A DNA stretch of 64,000 nucleotides, taken from NCBI GenBank assembly GCA_023078555.1, contig CM041199.1, positions 10,589,943 to 10,653,942 on the forward strand, in the 5' to 3' direction. The notes below the pieces were generated by a model, which worked only from the letters and a program-made list of their open reading frames with translations, was not told where the DNA came from and ran no database searches. The stretch is from Ulva prolifera. Its lineage: Eukaryota; Chlorophyta; Ulvophyceae; Ulvales; Ulvaceae. Below are positions 62,270 through 64,000 of this stretch, piece by piece. Position 1 is the stretch's first letter; each line of letters starts with the position of its first letter. The position numbers and the translations under genes are program-made.

Positions 62270-64000
62270 GTAGCCACGCAACCCCCCGCGCATCAAAAGG
62301 TACGTCCCCATGAACATTCAAAGATGTTGGGGGGTATGGGATGTCCATCATCCATTGCGTATTTTCTGCAGACACCATGGCGTGGTGTGGTGCAAAAGTG
62401 CACACTTTCCACCAACCCATGTGAATGGACTTGGTTGTAGCCACGCAACCCCCCGCGCATCAAAAGGTACGTCGCCATGAACATTCAAAGATGTTGGGGG
62501 GTATGAGATGTCCATCATTCATTGCGTATTTTCTGCAGACACCATGGAGTGGTGTGGTGCAAAAATGCACACTTTCCACCAACCCATGTGAATGGACTTG
62601 GTTGTAGCCACGCAACCCCCCGCGCAGCAAAAGGTACGTTGCCATCAACATTCCAAGATGTTGGGGGGTATGGGATGTCCATCATTCATTGCGTATTTTC
62701 TGCAGACACCATGGAGTGGTGTGGTGCAAAAGTGCACACTTTCCACCAACCCATGTGAATGGACTTGGTTGTAGCCACGCAACCCCCCGCGCATCAAAAG
62801 GTACGTCCCCATGAACATTCAAAGATGTTGGGGGGTATGGGATGATTATCGTTCATTGCATATTTGCTGGTGACTCCCAGGAGTGGCGTGGGGCAAAAGT
62901 GCACACTTTTCACCAACCATGTGAATGGACTTGGCTATAGACAAGCATACCCCCGCGCACCATAGGGAAGTTGCCAGAAACATCCTTTGATTCTGAAAGA
63001 TCTAGGACGTCAAGTATGCATTTCACAGTTGTTGCTAACTTCCAGGAGTGGCGTGGAACAAAAGTGCACACTTTTCACCAACCATGTGAATGGACTTGGT
63101 TGTAGCCACGCAACCCCCCGCGCAGCAAAAGGTACGTCGCCATCAACATTCCAAGATGTTGGGGGGTATGGGATGTCCATCATTCATTGCGTATTTTCTG
63201 CAGACACCATGGAGTGGTGTAATGCAAAAGTGCACACTTTCCACCAACCCATGTGAACGGACTTGGTTGCAGCCACGCAACCCCCCGCACATCAAAGGTA
63301 CGATGACATGAACATTCTAAGATGTTGGGGGGTATGGGATGTCCATCATTCATTGCGTATTTTCTGCAGACACCATGGAGTGGTGTAATGCAAAAGTGCA
63401 CACTTTCCACCAACCCATGTGAACGGACTTGGTTGCAGCCACGCAACCCCCCGCACATCAAAGGTACGACTACATGAACATTCCAAGATGTTGGGGGGCA
63501 TGGGATGTCCATCATTCATTGCGTATTTTCTGCAGACACCATGGAGTGGTGTGGTGCAAAAGTGCACACTTTCCACCAACCCATGTGAATGGACTTGGTT
63601 GTAGCCACGCAACCCCCCGCGCATCAAAAGGTACGTCGACATGAACATTCAAAGATGTTGGGGGGTATGGGATGTCCATCATTCATTGCGTATTTTCTGC
63701 AGACACCATGGAGTGGTGTAATGCAAAAGTGCACACTTTCCACCAACCCATGTGAACGGACTTGGTTGCAGCCACGCAACCCCCCGCACATCAAAGGTAC
63801 GATGACATGAACATTCTAAGATGTTGGGGGGTATGGGATGTCCATCATTCATTGCGTATTTTCTGCAGACACCATGGCGTGGTGTGGTGCAAAAGTGCAC
63901 ACTTTCCACCAACCCATGTGAATGGACTTGGTTGTAGCCACGCAACCCCCCGCGCATGAAAAGGTACGTCGCCATGAACATTCCAAGATGTTGGGGGGTA

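Larger units (their letters stand above)
58274..64000. repeat. Satellite array resumes after the inserted island
   Basis: The array restarts with 'tgtagccacgcaacc' in the same orientation and at the same monomer position where the left block stopped, and continues to the window edge (about 34 units). It contains A, B1, B2 and C units and one D unit (58,442). Several variants seem private to this side: 'tatcgttcattg' in B1 (for example 58,853, 59,353, 61,183), 'gctggtgactccc' in B1, and 'catttcacag' with 'aacttccagg' in B2 (about 60,190, 61,521, 63,020). The block is therefore a local subfamily, not a simple copy of the left flank. Confidence 0.97.

Noticed and set aside
1..64000. CRISPR array
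   Set aside because: Repeats abut directly with no unique spacers, the unit is ~166 bp, and no cas-like gene is present.
1..64000. rDNA intergenic spacer repeats
   Set aside because: No rRNA coding sequence or recognisable rDNA promoter is visible within 64 kb; the array is much longer than ordinary spacers.
1..64000. Canonical CENP-B box
   Set aside because: I looked for the TTCG....CGGG core in the monomer types and did not find it. The conserved box here is a different sequence.

Overview
The window is almost entirely one eukaryotic-type satellite DNA array. By position arithmetic about 60.2 of the 64 kb (1-54,452 and 58,274-64,000) is a head-to-tail tandem repeat with a 165-168 bp monomer, roughly 360 copies, all in the same orientation. 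I see no recognisable protein gene, rRNA, tRNA or CRISPR array. Nothing identifies the species. A nucleosome-sized monomer arranged in higher-order repeats (HORs), with no host genes, suggests pericentromeric, centromeric or other heterochromatic DNA of a eukaryote; that placement is inference.

Five monomer types can be told apart by eye. A is 167 bp and has CTGCAG and CCATGG. B1 is 166 bp, with an A-like left half and a diverged right half. B2 is 165 bp, the most diverged, with a 'ctatagacaag' start and an AGATCT site. C is 166 bp, with 'gaacgg', 'gcagcc' and 'cgcacatcaaagg'. D is 165 bp, with 'gtacccacgcaccccctg'. In the left part of the array they form cassettes of the form A(n)-B1(m)-B2, giving recurrent B2-to-B2 spacings of 331, 498, 664 and 831/832 bp. 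These cassettes build the HORs.

Layout. 1-10,777: a 28-mer HOR of 4,651 bp (two full copies and part of a third) that contains an 11-mer (1,826 bp) sub-block. 10,778-19,748: a 12-mer HOR of 1,994 bp. 19,749-23.0 kb: the 11-mer again. 23.0-54.45 kb: a more heterogeneous domain where C and D monomers appear abruptly and B2 becomes sparse, with local duplications of 334, 1,331, 1,496, 2,331, 2,661 and 2,826 bp and a dispersed block duplication about 11.1 kb apart. 58.27-64 kb: the array resumes with its own private variants.

The only non-satellite DNA is a 3.82-kb island at 54,453-58,273. It has the anatomy of a DNA transposon: ends CACAGG...CCTGTG, imperfect terminal inverted repeats of about 50 bp with matching internal motif spacing, a 2-bp TG direct repeat at the junctions that restores an intact monomer when the island is removed, and eight copies of the 9-mer TGGGTG(A/C)GC near its ends and in one internal cluster. 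It has no recognisable transposase, so it looks non-autonomous or decayed, and I cannot name its superfamily with confidence.

The most interesting signals are the transposon-like island, a roughly 40-bp block conserved in otherwise diverged monomer types and centred on the near-palindrome AAAAGTGCACACTTTT, and the modular HOR grammar with sharp domain boundaries and hybrid monomers that record past exchanges.
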